A stretch of DNA of 53,343 nt, from NCBI RefSeq assembly GCF_000696305.2, contig NZ_AOMT01000010.1, positions 3-53,345 on the forward strand. The letters run 5' to 3'. Below are positions 26,539 to 35,602 of this stretch, in pieces. The position numbers and the translations under genes were made by a program. The notes beneath the pieces were generated by a model. It worked only from the letters and a program-made list of their open reading frames with translations. It ran no database searches and had not been told where the DNA came from. Within the stretch, counting starts at the first letter, position 1. Each line of letters opens with the position of its first letter. The stretch is from Moraxella bovoculi 237. GTDB taxonomy: Bacteria; Pseudomonadota; Gammaproteobacteria; Pseudomonadales; Moraxellaceae.

Positions 26539-27774
26539 TTAGATGGACTGCACATATTCGTCAAGCAGCTCGAACAGTCGATGAATCTCATCTGCTGTCG
26601 AGTAGTGCAAAAATCCTACACGCAAGAATCCCGTCTCAACCAGATCTAAATGACGCACCACATCCAGCGCATAAAAATTACCCGATGGCAAGGCAACGTT
26701 GCGCTCGCCAAACCACTTAGCGATGTTGGCAGGATCTAAGACTTTGCCATCTTTGACAAGGTTAAAGGCGAACGTAGGTGTGCGCCCCTCGGTGGTGTTT
26801 TTGCCGTATAGGATAAAATAAGGTCGCTGGTTGGCGTATTCTAAGAATAACTTGGATAACCCTTGCTCGTATTGTTGTACGATGGTGTATGCTTGCTGTA
26901 GTCGTTCATCTAGCGTGCCATCTATACCACCTAGATTCGCCCAATACTCAATCAATGCAATCATGCCTGCCTTTGCCTCGAATGACTGTGTGCCTTGTTC
27001 AAAGGCAAAAGGGCGAATCTCAGTGGCAGGCTCCACTTTATAAGCGGGTAAATCCAGCACGCGATTAGAGGCGTAAGCCATGCCAAGGTGGGCACCGCCA
27101 AGTTTATAGCTGGAGGCGAAGAGTAGATCGCAGCCCATCTGGGTGGCATTGACTTTCTCGTGTACGATAGCGTGCACCGTATCAACAACCATGAATGCGC
27201 CGACAGCCTTGGTGCGCTCGATGATCGGACTAATGTGAGTCCTTGTTCCTAGCACATTCGACGCCAATGACACCGCCACCAGACGGGTGTTCTCATCGAT
27301 GAGCGTCTCTAGTGACTGCAAGTCAAGTGTGCTGCCATCAGCAGTCAAAGGAATGCGGCGAATCTCTACGCCCTTATCGATGCCGGCGGTTTGCCATGAT
27401 GAGACGTTCGAGAAATGATCAATCGAACTTAGGACGATGTTATCACCTGCTTGCCAATCCCGTGATAAAACTCGCGAGAACTGGAACATCAGACTGGTGG
27501 AGTTTAGCCCAAAAACCACCTGTTCGGCAGGACAGCCAAGCCAAGCGCCTGCCATCTTACGCGCAGTAGCACTAATGGTGCTGGTGCGTCTGCCGGCATC
27601 TGCATGACCACCCATGTTGCTGTTGTAGCAGCCCAGATAATCGCCCATCGCTTGGATGACTGCCTTAGGCACTTGACTGCCACCAGGACCATCAAAGAAA
27701 ATCGGGGTCTGTCCCTGCTTATCCTTGCAAGAAAATGCCAAAAACTGCTCACGAATCTTGGTAACGTTGTACAT
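26539..27774 (-). CDS. Class V aminotransferase/cysteine desulfurase-like PLP enzyme
   Basis: A 411-residue fold-type I PLP enzyme. IFFDGPGGSQVPKAV opens the protein, VFGLNSTSLMFQFSR and VVDTVHAIVH (PLP-binding Asp and His) follow, and SSYKLGGAHLGMAY near residue 235 holds the likely PLP lysine. It matches the SufS-like subfamily of unproven function, not IscS or SufS proper: no Cys-containing catalytic loop typical of desulfurases is evident. TAGGA precedes the ATG. The 2OG-Fe dioxygenase gene lies 73 bp upstream on the same strand, so a joint pathway is possible. Confidence 0.82.
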   Translation of the reverse strand: MYNVTKIREQFLAFSCKDKQGQTPIFFDGPGGSQVPKAVIQAMGDYLGCYNSNMGGHADAGRRTSTISATARKMAGAWLGCPAEQVVFGLNSTSLMFQFSRVLSRDWQAGDNIVLSSIDHFSNVSSWQTAGIDKGVEIRRIPLTADGSTLDLQSLETLIDENTRLVAVSLASNVLGTRTHISPIIERTKAVGAFMVVDTVHAIVHEKVNATQMGCDLLFASSYKLGGAHLGMAYASNRVLDLPAYKVEPATEIRPFAFEQGTQSFEAKAGMIALIEYWANLGGIDGTLDERLQQAYTIVQQYEQGLSKLFLEYANQRPYFILYGKNTTEGRTPTFAFNLVKDGKVLDPANIAKWFGERNVALPSGNFYALDVVRHLDLVETGFLRVGFLHYSTADEIHRLFELLDEYVQSI

Positions 27775-27847
27775 GATTTTTCCTAAATCTAATAACGGAA
27801 AATAATGCCAATTGATGAATTTGCGTTAAAAATATGCTCAAAATAGC

Positions 27848-28483
27848 TTACTGCATATTGGCTGTCAATACGAACAGATCCCAAAAGCCCGATTCGCCTG
27901 TGGTGCTAAGCTCATTGGCATAGTGCCAAAGCTTGCTGTCATCCATCACGCAATATACGCCCGTCTCGCTTGGTAGTCTGACCAGCATGCTGTCTGGATC
28001 GTTCGTCTGATAAGCGCACAGATCACCGCCCTCTACATCTTGACGGCTGACGGTAAACATGCCAATGCGATCAAAGCCGTCTTGGTGCAGACCTTCTGGC
28101 GTGGTGATGGTGGGCTTGGCAGGGTCTTTAGAGACGATGCGCATCTGATGAACTTCGATGGTGGCATGGTTAGGCAGTCCGCCTTGCTTGGCGAAGGTAT
28201 CAACGATGGTTAAGAACCCCTCGGTCTGTAGCAACTCATCACTTACGTCGTCATATTGACGAACCACGTCGCCTTGGAATTTATTTAATTCGCTACTTTG
28301 GACGAATTGGCTACCACGAATTAGCTCGATATCTTGACTGTCTTGGTTGTAGGTGAATTTAGAATAGCGGCGCAAGCGATAACTACCGTCCTTGTATAGG
28401 CTGGGCGTTAAGCTGTCAAAATCAGTACGAAGTGGGGCGATGATGTCGGTAGGCAGATTACCTGTGTGTAGAAGTGCGCTCAT
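27848..28483 (-). CDS. 2-oxoglutarate/Fe(II)-dependent dioxygenase (amino-acid hydroxylase type)
   Basis: A 211-residue protein of the 2OG-Fe oxygenase group that includes L-isoleucine 4-hydroxylase (PF10014). The iron facial triad is visible: HxD in PEGLHQDGFDRIG, and a distal His in DDSKLWHYANEL. The VSRQDVEGGDLCAYQ segment between them is typical of the group. AAGGACA precedes the ATG. It lies upstream of a class V PLP enzyme in the same direction. It probably hydroxylates a free aliphatic amino acid, but the substrate cannot be told from sequence. Confidence 0.8.
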   Translation of the reverse strand: MSALLHTGNLPTDIIAPLRTDFDSLTPSLYKDGSYRLRRYSKFTYNQDSQDIELIRGSQFVQSSELNKFQGDVVRQYDDVSDELLQTEGFLTIVDTFAKQGGLPNHATIEVHQMRIVSKDPAKPTITTPEGLHQDGFDRIGMFTVSRQDVEGGDLCAYQTNDPDSMLVRLPSETGVYCVMDDSKLWHYANELSTTGESGFWDLFVLTANMQ

Positions 28484-28613
28484 GATATGTCCTTATATTG
28501 GCGTTAGGAGTCTGCATAATATAACAAAAAGTTATTTTGGTAACAAATAAAATTTATTTATAAAAATCCAATGATAGAAAACCATATTATCGTGATGGCT
28601 TATTCGAACAATA

Positions 28614-28645
28614 AAAAAGCCAAACGCTTGATCGTTTGGCTTTTT
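28614..28645 (-). terminator. Terminator after ETF-ubiquinone oxidoreductase gene
   Basis: AAAAAGCCAAACG/CGTTTGGCTTTTT, a 13-bp perfect stem with a 6-nt loop and a T run on the minus strand. Confidence 0.9.
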
Positions 28646-28658
28646 GGGCTTGATATTA

Positions 28659-30329
28659 TTACATGTTTGGGTAGTTAGGACCGCCACCACCTTCTGGCGT
28701 CACCCAAGTAATGTTCTGCGATGGATCTTTGATGTCGCAGGTCTTGCAATGGACACAGTTTTGGCTATTAATGACAAAGCGTGCGCCATGTGGTGCGTTG
28801 TCATCTGCCACCACTTCGTACACACCAGCAGGGCAGTATAGGCGTGCAGGCTCGGCATACAGTGGTAAGTTCTTGGTGATTGGCACGGTTGGATCGGTCA
28901 GCTTTAGATGGCATGGCTGATCTTCGGCGTGGTTGGTGTTTGAGATGAACACGCTTGATAGCTTATCAAAGGTCAGCTTGTCATCCGGTCTTGGGTAGTC
29001 AGGCTTGTAGGCGTGATCTGCCTTATCAAGCTGTGCATGATCATAAGCATTGTCATGTATGGTAAATGGAATCTTACCGCCCAGCAGATTCTGCTCAACA
29101 AAGGTAAACGCACCGCCCATCCATTGACCCATGCGGTGCATGGCAGGCGAGAAGTTGCGTGCGCTGTGTGCGTCTTCAAATAGCCATGAATTCTCAAAGG
29201 CGGTCTGATATTCGGTGACTTCATCATGCTGACGACCTGCCTGTAGCGCCTTAAAGATACTCTCGGCGGCCAGCATGCCTGACTTCATCGCAGTGTGCGA
29301 GCCTTTGATTTTGGCAGGGTTTAGGAAGCCTGCATCATCACCCACCAATACGCCACCAGCAAAGCTAAGCTTAGGCAGGCTGTTTAGACCACCTTTGGTT
29401 AGGGCGCGTGCGCCATAAGATAGGCGTTTACCGCCTTCTAGGATTGGGCGAATCAGCGGGTGAAGCTTTAGACGTTGTAATTCGTCAAATGGCGAAACGT
29501 ATGGGTTGTGATAGGACAGATCCACCACCAGACCGAAGCTTACTTGATTGTCTTCAGCGAAGTATAAGAACCAGCCGCCTGTCGTGCCAGTTTCGTTCAA
29601 TGGCCAGCCAGAGCCGTGTAAAATCACGCCTTCTTCGTGCTTGTCTGCATCGATTTCCCAAAGTTCCTTTAGGCCGATGCCGTAGTGCTGTGGATCTTTG
29701 TCTTTATCAAGGTGGAAGCGGCTGATTAGGCGTTTGCCTAGATGTCCACGGCAGCCTTCGGCAAACACAGTGTATTTGGCAAGCAGTTCATAGCCTGCCT
29801 CAAAAGATGGCTTAGCCTCGCCGCGCGCATTAACACCCATGTCACCTGTTAAGATGCCGCGTACTGAGCCGTCCTCGTTATATAGTATTTCGCTTGCGGT
29901 AAAGCTTGGGAATAGCATGATTTCCATCGCTTCGGCCTGCTGTGCTAGCCAGCGTACGACGTTGCCCAGTGAGACGATATAATTGCCTTCGTTGTGCATG
30001 CTGCTAGGGACGATACCATTTGGTAGGCGTTTTGTGCTGTTCTTACCAAGCATATACACGCGGTCTTCTTTGGCTTTAACGGTGATGGGTGCGCCCATCT
30101 CTTGCCAGTTAGGGAATAATTCATCAAGCGCGCGCGTCTCAAGAATTGCACCTGAAAGCGTGTGTGCGCCAAATTCCGAACCCTTCTCGATGACGCACAC
30201 CATGAACTCATCCAAACCTCGCTCATTGGCGAGCTGTTTTAGACGGATGGCAGTGGCAAGTCCTGCAGGACCGCCACCTACGACGACGACATCAAATTCC
30301 ATGGATTCGCGCTGAATTTCATTGTGCAT
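28659..30329 (-). CDS. Electron transfer flavoprotein-ubiquinone oxidoreductase
   Basis: Membrane-bound FAD and [4Fe-4S] enzyme that passes electrons from ETF (fatty-acid and amino-acid oxidation) to ubiquinone. It shows FAD motif VVVGGGPAGLATAIRL at the N-terminus, the GVRGILTGDMG region, GGWFLYFAEDNQVSFGL, a second FAD contact at GDDAGFLNPAKIKGSH, and a C-terminal iron-sulfur domain with four cysteines (QNCVHCKTCDIKDP plus an upstream Cys in YCPAGVYE). AAGGA is six bases before the ATG at 30329 but abuts the ATG at 30335, so 30329 is chosen (556 residues). etfAB are not in the window. Confidence 0.95.
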   Translation of the reverse strand: MHNEIQRESMEFDVVVVGGGPAGLATAIRLKQLANERGLDEFMVCVIEKGSEFGAHTLSGAILETRALDELFPNWQEMGAPITVKAKEDRVYMLGKNSTKRLPNGIVPSSMHNEGNYIVSLGNVVRWLAQQAEAMEIMLFPSFTASEILYNEDGSVRGILTGDMGVNARGEAKPSFEAGYELLAKYTVFAEGCRGHLGKRLISRFHLDKDKDPQHYGIGLKELWEIDADKHEEGVILHGSGWPLNETGTTGGWFLYFAEDNQVSFGLVVDLSYHNPYVSPFDELQRLKLHPLIRPILEGGKRLSYGARALTKGGLNSLPKLSFAGGVLVGDDAGFLNPAKIKGSHTAMKSGMLAAESIFKALQAGRQHDEVTEYQTAFENSWLFEDAHSARNFSPAMHRMGQWMGGAFTFVEQNLLGGKIPFTIHDNAYDHAQLDKADHAYKPDYPRPDDKLTFDKLSSVFISNTNHAEDQPCHLKLTDPTVPITKNLPLYAEPARLYCPAGVYEVVADDNAPHGARFVINSQNCVHCKTCDIKDPSQNITWVTPEGGGGPNYPNM

Positions 30330-30523
30330 ATACATTCCTTAAATCGCTTGTGGGCAGGGGCTGCCAACTGGCTTTTATTGATTAAAAATAACAAAATACG
30401 GGAAATTTCATTATTTTACCAACATCAGATTTTTAAGCAAGTCAATTTATCCAATTAATCAGAGATTTGCGCGCATGCGATGATAATTTTATAAAAAATT
30501 GTGGCGAATGATTGTTGGGATGA

Positions 30524-30553
30524 TTGATTTTTTGGGGTTAATTCAGATACAAT
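30524..30553 (+). promoter_or_regulatory. Predicted sigma-70 promoter of the DUF1285-murI unit
   Basis: TTGATT (30524-30529), an 18-bp spacer and TACAAT (30548-30553). The start would fall near 30560, about 28 nt before the first gene. Confidence 0.5.
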
Positions 30554-30588
30554 TAATCCAAATCTAGCCTAATGATTCAGGTGATATA

Positions 30589-31206
30589 ATGACAGATGAT
30601 AATACACAAATTAATAATAAAAACAATGTCTTGCAGGACATTCTTAGTCATTCATCACCTCAAAATAACCGCAAAATTCCCCCGCTTGAGAAATGGTCAC
30701 CCACGCGCATTCACGACTTTGATATTTTTATCGCGGATAATGCAGAATGGTATCATGAAGGCGATAAGATGACTCGTCAGTCATTGGTTGATTTATTTGC
30801 CAGCGTACTGTGGGGTCAGGTGGGTGATGATGGCGTGAAGTGTTATTTTTTGAAGACGCCCAGTGACATGTATCAGATTAAGGTGTTCGACGCGCCGCTA
30901 CTGATTAACACCGTAGATCAAATCGAGCAAGATGGCGTGACGTGGATTGAATTTGGCACGACTAATGGAGATAAGATTATTCTTAATGGTAGTCCATTGT
31001 ATTTTAAAGAATTTATCAAAGATGGCAAAGCAGAAGATCGTTTGTACATTGACACACGCCATCAGTTGACGGCACGCGTGGGCGCTAATGTGCTCTATCA
31101 CCTTATACAGATGGGTGAGCTGTCCGAAGAGGGCGGGCGGACGATGCTTACGCTCACAAGCGGTGGACGCACACACCGCGTGGTAACTGAGGTGAGCCAT
31201 GATTAA
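30589..31206 (+). CDS. DUF1285 family protein
   Basis: A 205-residue cytosolic protein. It begins with an N/Q-rich tail (residues 1-30), then PPLEKWSPTRIHDFDIFIADNAEWYHEGDKM-type DUF1285 features: xIxDFDI, a W-Y-H-E-G segment, RQSLVDLFASVL and VKCYFLKTPSDMYQIKV, then VDDAPL-like LPKV substitutes. The function of the family is unknown. Its last 8 bases overlap murI (ATGATTAA), so the two are translationally coupled. Confidence 0.8.
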   Translation: MTDDNTQINNKNNVLQDILSHSSPQNNRKIPPLEKWSPTRIHDFDIFIADNAEWYHEGDKMTRQSLVDLFASVLWGQVGDDGVKCYFLKTPSDMYQIKVFDAPLLINTVDQIEQDGVTWIEFGTTNGDKIILNGSPLYFKEFIKDGKAEDRLYIDTRHQLTARVGANVLYHLIQMGELSEEGGRTMLTLTSGGRTHRVVTEVSHD

Positions 31207-32062
31207 TCAGCATCCTGATTATGTTAATGATCCAGAGAATGCGCCGATTGGCATGTTTGATTCAGGTGTTGGCGGGCTGTCGGTCTATCGACATCTAAAG
31301 GCGTTACTGCCTAATGAGAGATTCATCTATTATGCCGATACAGCAAATGTCCCGTATGGCAATAAGTCTGCCGATGAGATTCTATTGCTAACCATGCAAG
31401 CAGTGGCAAGATTATGTAAACGGGGCTGTAAGCTCATCGTCATCGCGTGCAACAGCGCATCAGCGAACGCACTGCCCACCATCAGAAAGCGATGCAGTGT
31501 ACCCATCGTAGGTCTGGTACCTGCTGTGAAGCCTGCATGCGCCAAGACCCAGACAAACAAAATCGCTGTACTGGCGACGCGCGCCACATTGTCGGGGCAT
31601 CTGTTTAATGACGTTATCGGTGAAGTGGCGACCCCCAATGGCATCACGGTACAAAAACACTTCGAACCGATGCTCGTGCCATGGGTGGAAGGCGGCATGC
31701 CCATCGACAGCCATGTGGCAGACCTACTCATCGAGCAGATGCGCCTGTGGTCAGCTGATGGCGTGGATGTGGTGGTGCTAGGATGTACGCACTATCCATT
31801 TTTTCGAGAGTTTTTACAAGCCTATATCGACAAAAACAACCTTAGCATGCATCTGATTGATTCGGGCGCTGCCATCGCCCAGCGTGTCAAATCGCTGCTG
31901 AGTGCTTATCAGGTTAGTGCCAATTCACCCAAGAATCTACCGCTGACTTTGTACGCCAGTCATTTCGATGAGCAGATGGCTAGAACCGTGGGCGGTCTGA
32001 TTGATGATCAGGTGAAATTCGTAGGTTATGATTTTTTGCCGTTGGCTGATGATGTGCTGTAA
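31199..32062 (+). CDS. murI: Glutamate racemase
   Basis: Converts L- to D-glutamate for peptidoglycan. The 287-residue protein has the N-terminal MFDSGVGGLSVYRHL (catalytic Asp and Ser), YYADTANVPYG, the first catalytic cysteine in VIACNSASANAL, and the second in VLGCTHYPFF near residue 198. The start overlaps the DUF1285 gene by 8 bp. Confidence 0.96.
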   Translation: MINQHPDYVNDPENAPIGMFDSGVGGLSVYRHLKALLPNERFIYYADTANVPYGNKSADEILLLTMQAVARLCKRGCKLIVIACNSASANALPTIRKRCSVPIVGLVPAVKPACAKTQTNKIAVLATRATLSGHLFNDVIGEVATPNGITVQKHFEPMLVPWVEGGMPIDSHVADLLIEQMRLWSADGVDVVVLGCTHYPFFREFLQAYIDKNNLSMHLIDSGAAIAQRVKSLLSAYQVSANSPKNLPLTLYASHFDEQMARTVGGLIDDQVKFVGYDFLPLADDVL

Positions 32063-32094
32063 GCCAAATGTAGAAAAATGTAAATATGCATGGA

Positions 32095-32107
32095 TTGACA
32101 TTGTCAA
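32095..32107. promoter_or_regulatory. 13-bp palindrome containing a consensus -35
   Basis: TTGACA-T-TGTCAA is a perfect 6-1-6 inverted repeat whose left arm is the sigma-70 -35 consensus. A -10 at the ideal distance is not good (TCTAAT at 32124-32129 has a 23-bp spacer). A hairpin TTTGGTCT/AGACCAAA at about 32119-32144 follows and may end the murI transcript. It could be an operator for the small gene at 32165. Confidence 0.4.
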
Positions 32108-32164
32108 AGCGTTCAAAATTTGGTCTAATGGTATCAGACCAAAATAACCAAAAAGGAGATGACC

Positions 32165-32338
32165 ATGTCAGAATCAAAGCTAAATGAACAGATCAAAAAA
32201 TTCGATGAGCTGCAAGACAGCATGCACGAAGCTGAAAAAAACCGCACGCTAGAAGAGCAAGTAGCCTACCTAAAGTCACAAGGCATTGACCCATCGAAAT
32301 CCTATGCCAAATGGGACGACGACCAAGAAGAGGAGTAA
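32165..32338 (+). CDS. 57-residue acidic small protein, unknown
   Basis: An ATG with a strong AAAGGAGA ribosome site 5-6 bp upstream opens a 57-codon frame: MSESKLNEQIKKFDELQ, then a charged helical stretch and a tail rich in Asp and Glu (KWDDDQEEE). No Cys, no signal peptide, no membrane segment. It is predicted mainly helical. A bidirectional terminator follows at 32386-32414. I do not recognise the family. The perfect ribosome site, own upstream palindrome and own terminator support a real gene. Confidence 0.75.
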   Translation: MSESKLNEQIKKFDELQDSMHEAEKNRTLEEQVAYLKSQGIDPSKSYAKWDDDQEEE

Positions 32339-32385
32339 TGTCTTACCGTCTGGTGCAATGAGTGTATAATTCTAAATTCGATATA

Positions 32386-32414
32386 AAAAGCCCAATCGTA
32401 GTGATTGGGCTTTT
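32386..32414. terminator. Bidirectional terminator between small gene and transglycosylase gene
   Basis: AAAAGCCCAATC-GTAGT-GATTGGGCTTTT, a 12-bp perfect stem between convergent genes. Confidence 0.9.
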
Positions 32415-32428
32415 GTCTGTCTTTTAGA

Positions 32429-33871
32429 TTAGTTTGGTACTAATGAAATGGTGCCATCAGCATTCACCACACGGCGATACGTCTTAGGTGCAACCGTCTG
32501 AGCTGGTACTTGAATGGTGCGTACAGGCGCATAAGTCGGCTGAGCTGGACGCGGCTGAGCTTGTGCAGGCGCGACCGATGGTGCTTGTTGTGCGACAGGG
32601 AGTACTACTTGAGCAGGCTGGGCGACTGGATTGACTTGAGCTGCGTTAGGGCTAGTGCTGACGCGGCTTGTGATTAAGCGATGGAATTTTTGACCTGCGC
32701 GACCATCTGGACTAACACCCACTTGTCTTTGATAATCCATGATGGCGCGGCGCGTATTATCACCGATGATACCATCGACTTTACCGATGTCGTAGCCTGC
32801 ATTTAGCAGTGCTTGCTGAATTTCTTTGGCTTCACGGCGGCTGATGCCAGGATCGTCAGTTGGCCAAGGGGTGGCAAAATTGGTATTCGTATCAGAATTC
32901 TCAATCAACGTCGATAGATGAGCGATGGCAAGTGCATAGCTCTCTGATGCGTTATAAGAATAGAAGGTATCGAAGTTCTTACCAACCAAGAACGCAGGAC
33001 CTTGGCGACCCGCAGGCAGTAGCAGTCCTGCCGATGCCATGTTATTCGGTAATGGGCGACCATCTGGTAGAGTGATGCCTTGATTCTGCCAGTGGCTGAT
33101 GGATTTTTTGGCAGTGCGTCCGCTTGAACCTGTGTAGCCGTTTAGGCGGACTTCATAGCCCCATGGCTCGCCTGCACGGTAGCCACGTTTGTTTAGGAAA
33201 TTGGCGGTACTGGCAAGCGCGTCTGCCTTAGAATTCACCAAGTCCTTACGTCCATCGCCGTCAAAATCCACCGCCAATTCCAAAAAGGTGCTCGGCATGA
33301 ACTGCGTCTGTCCGAATGCACCTGCCCATGAACCTGTCATGTCAGATGGGCGGATGTCGCCGTTTTGGACGATTTTGAGTGCGCTGGCAAATTCACCGCG
33401 AAAATAGCTCTGACGACGATCAAAGCAAGACAACGTCGCCAGGCTGGTAAATAGGTTCTTGCCACCTAAGGTCTGACCAAAATTACTCTCAACGCCCCAC
33501 ACGCCAAGCACGTGTTCAGGCTTCACACCATAGCGCGACTCGATGCGGCGCAGCACATCGGCCTGCTCAGCACGAGCTGCCAGACCATCTGCCACACGCT
33601 CACTGTCAACAAGTGATGCGTGATAATCCCACGGGTCTTTTTTAAATTCAGGTTGATAGTTTAGTGAGCGGATAACGCTTGGGTCAGGTTCGCTAGGTCG
33701 ATACATCTCAAAGGTGCTGCCAGAGATGCTGCGAAAGGCAGATGAATGCTTTAGATTATCTAGGCACTGCTGGAACTGTGCATTTGACAGATAAGGTAAA
33801 TCATTGGCCTGCACGCTCGAGAATGCGCCGATGCTTGTTAAGGCAAGGCTGATTTTGGCTAAGGTTTTCAT
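32429..33871 (-). CDS. MltB-type lytic murein transglycosylase with peptidoglycan-binding domain
   Basis: A 480-residue exported enzyme that cleaves MurNAc-GlcNAc bonds with formation of anhydroMurNAc. It has a signal peptide (MKTLAKISLALTSIGAFSSVQA), a catalytic Glu in LGVWGVESNFGQTLGG, GAFGQTQFMPST and DFDGDGRKDLVNS, then a PG_binding_1 domain near 350-410 (ALLNAGYDIGKVDGIIG, RRAIMDYQRQVGV). A C-terminal Pro/Ala/Gln-rich tail (~60 residues) is low complexity and probably flexible. The ATG at 33871 is chosen over an upstream in-frame start because it begins the signal peptide. Confidence 0.92.
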   Translation of the reverse strand: MKTLAKISLALTSIGAFSSVQANDLPYLSNAQFQQCLDNLKHSSAFRSISGSTFEMYRPSEPDPSVIRSLNYQPEFKKDPWDYHASLVDSERVADGLAARAEQADVLRRIESRYGVKPEHVLGVWGVESNFGQTLGGKNLFTSLATLSCFDRRQSYFRGEFASALKIVQNGDIRPSDMTGSWAGAFGQTQFMPSTFLELAVDFDGDGRKDLVNSKADALASTANFLNKRGYRAGEPWGYEVRLNGYTGSSGRTAKKSISHWQNQGITLPDGRPLPNNMASAGLLLPAGRQGPAFLVGKNFDTFYSYNASESYALAIAHLSTLIENSDTNTNFATPWPTDDPGISRREAKEIQQALLNAGYDIGKVDGIIGDNTRRAIMDYQRQVGVSPDGRAGQKFHRLITSRVSTSPNAAQVNPVAQPAQVVLPVAQQAPSVAPAQAQPRPAQPTYAPVRTIQVPAQTVAPKTYRRVVNADGTISLVPN

Positions 33872-33997
33872 AATTGTCCTAAAAATGGCAAAAGTAGCTA
33901 TAAAGTACAAAATTTTTGCCCATTAAAAAAAGTAAAATTGATAAAATCAACCGACGGGCAAGATTTGAGTAAGGTATCGGCTGATTTTTGAGCTTGT

Positions 33998-35374
33998 TTA
34001 GAGATTTTGTGCGATTTTTTGGCTGTGGCGTTCAAGATGCCACAACAAGAAAACCGCCGCCACCGCCAGAGAAATCACAAGCGCCGTCCAGAATCCATAG
34101 ATGCCCATGTCATAATGAAATGCCAAAAAATACCCTGGAATCAGGCCACAGCCCCAGAATGCGATGAGATGAATCACCATCGGAACGCTTGTGACCTTGT
34201 AACCGCGCAGGGCATAGCTTGCCACGCATTGAATGGCATCGAACAGCTGGAATGCCGCAGCGAATAAAATCACGGTCGCAGCGATACCAATCACCGTCAG
34301 ATCGTCGGTATACATGTCCGCCAATGGATAACGTAGAACAATCAAAAACGCCGCCGTGATGAATGAGACAACGATGGCAGATGAGATGGCGACACCTGAG
34401 ACGTAGCGTGCACGTTCTGGTTTTTGTTGCCCTAGATAGTAGCCGGTGCGTACGGTCGAGGCGATGCCCATGCTCTGAGGCAGCATAAAGATAATACTGG
34501 TCAGGCTAATCACGATCTGCTGGGCAGCGACATAGTTCTCCGTATCGCCACTAAGACGCGCCACCAAGAACATGATGCAGGTAAATAAGCTGACTTCAAT
34601 AAAAAAAGACAAACCAATTGGTGCGCCTAGGCGGGTAATCTCGATGAAGGTTTTTAGGTTGGGAGCGGTGATTTTATCTGTTAGACCAAATGGCTTAAAA
34701 TACACGTCTTTGGCGATATAAATAGCCAAAACGATGGCATTCACCCAAAATACGACCGCAGTCGCCAAGCCGCAGCCAGCACCGCCAAGCGCAGGCATGC
34801 CAAATTTACCATACACAAAAATCCAATTCAAAGGAATGTTAAGCGCAAAGCAAATCCAGCTGACGATCATGATTGCACGAGGGCGATTAAGACTAGACGC
34901 ATAAGCATGTAGCGCACGATGCACCATGGCGGCAGGCATGGCAAGACCAATAAACCAAATATAGATCTCGGTAATGGCAAGCGTCTGTTGACTTAAATCG
35001 AAAAACGCCTTAAATGGCGCGATCGCCACCCACATCGCCAGCATTCCAATGATGCCCATCAGTAGTCCATACCACAGACCTTGACGTCCCATCTCACCGA
35101 TCTCATGAGTGGCTTTGGCACCGTGCTGCTGAGCGATCATGGGGTTAAGCGCGGTCATCACGCCCATCAAAGTCACATAGACAGTAACGAACAGGCTGCT
35201 GCCTAGCGCTACCGCCGCCAAGTCGCTCTTGCCTGCACCACCTGCCATAACGGTATCGACGAAACTAGTGCCGACTTGGGCAACCTGAGCCAGTAGCATA
35301 GGTAGGGCGAGCGCGATGAGGGTTTTTAGTTCTTTTTTGTAGGTGCTGATAGAATTGGCAGTGACGTCTAGCAT
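33998..35374 (-). CDS. norM: MATE-family multidrug/Na+ antiporter (NorM-like)
   Basis: A 458-residue inner-membrane exporter with about 12 helices arranged as two similar halves. It begins with the MATE hallmark KTLIALALPMLLAQVAQVG and FVDTVMAGGAGKSDLAAVAL, and repeats a related region midway (LGAPIGLSFFIEVSLF). The start at 35374 is preferred over a 47-residue upstream extension that is not family-like. The exporter would expel cationic drugs in exchange for Na+ or H+. It is divergent from moaA; the 334-bp region between them holds anaerobic-type regulatory motifs. Confidence 0.92.
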   Translation of the reverse strand: MLDVTANSISTYKKELKTLIALALPMLLAQVAQVGTSFVDTVMAGGAGKSDLAAVALGSSLFVTVYVTLMGVMTALNPMIAQQHGAKATHEIGEMGRQGLWYGLLMGIIGMLAMWVAIAPFKAFFDLSQQTLAITEIYIWFIGLAMPAAMVHRALHAYASSLNRPRAIMIVSWICFALNIPLNWIFVYGKFGMPALGGAGCGLATAVVFWVNAIVLAIYIAKDVYFKPFGLTDKITAPNLKTFIEITRLGAPIGLSFFIEVSLFTCIMFLVARLSGDTENYVAAQQIVISLTSIIFMLPQSMGIASTVRTGYYLGQQKPERARYVSGVAISSAIVVSFITAAFLIVLRYPLADMYTDDLTVIGIAATVILFAAAFQLFDAIQCVASYALRGYKVTSVPMVIHLIAFWGCGLIPGYFLAFHYDMGIYGFWTALVISLAVAAVFLLWHLERHSQKIAQNL

Positions 35375-35584
35375 GATGAGCCGAATGTGATGAATGGGGT
35401 GAATTTCGCCAAGACAGATCAAAAAAACAGATGAAATTCGTTGGTGTGTATTATAAAGAAAAACGCCCAAAAAGTCCACGTAAAGCCCAGTCGTATCTAT
35501 GATAAATAAATACAAAAGTAGAGCAGTATATCCATCTTAAAATCATACGCTGACACAATGGGCGTGAATAGAGTCAAATTTGAA

Positions 35585-35598
35585 TTGATTATTGTCAA
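35585..35598. promoter_or_regulatory. FNR-type box upstream of moaA
   Basis: TTGAT-TATT-GTCAA matches the FNR/Anr consensus TTGAT-N4-ATCAA at 9 of 10 positions. It lies 111-124 bp before the moaA start. Confidence 0.6.
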
Positions 35599-35602
35599 TT
35601 TA

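Noticed and set aside
35375-35515. N-terminal extension of the MATE exporter
   Set aside because: It lacks family similarity and sits in the divergent regulatory region; the ATG at 35374 gives the normal N-terminus.
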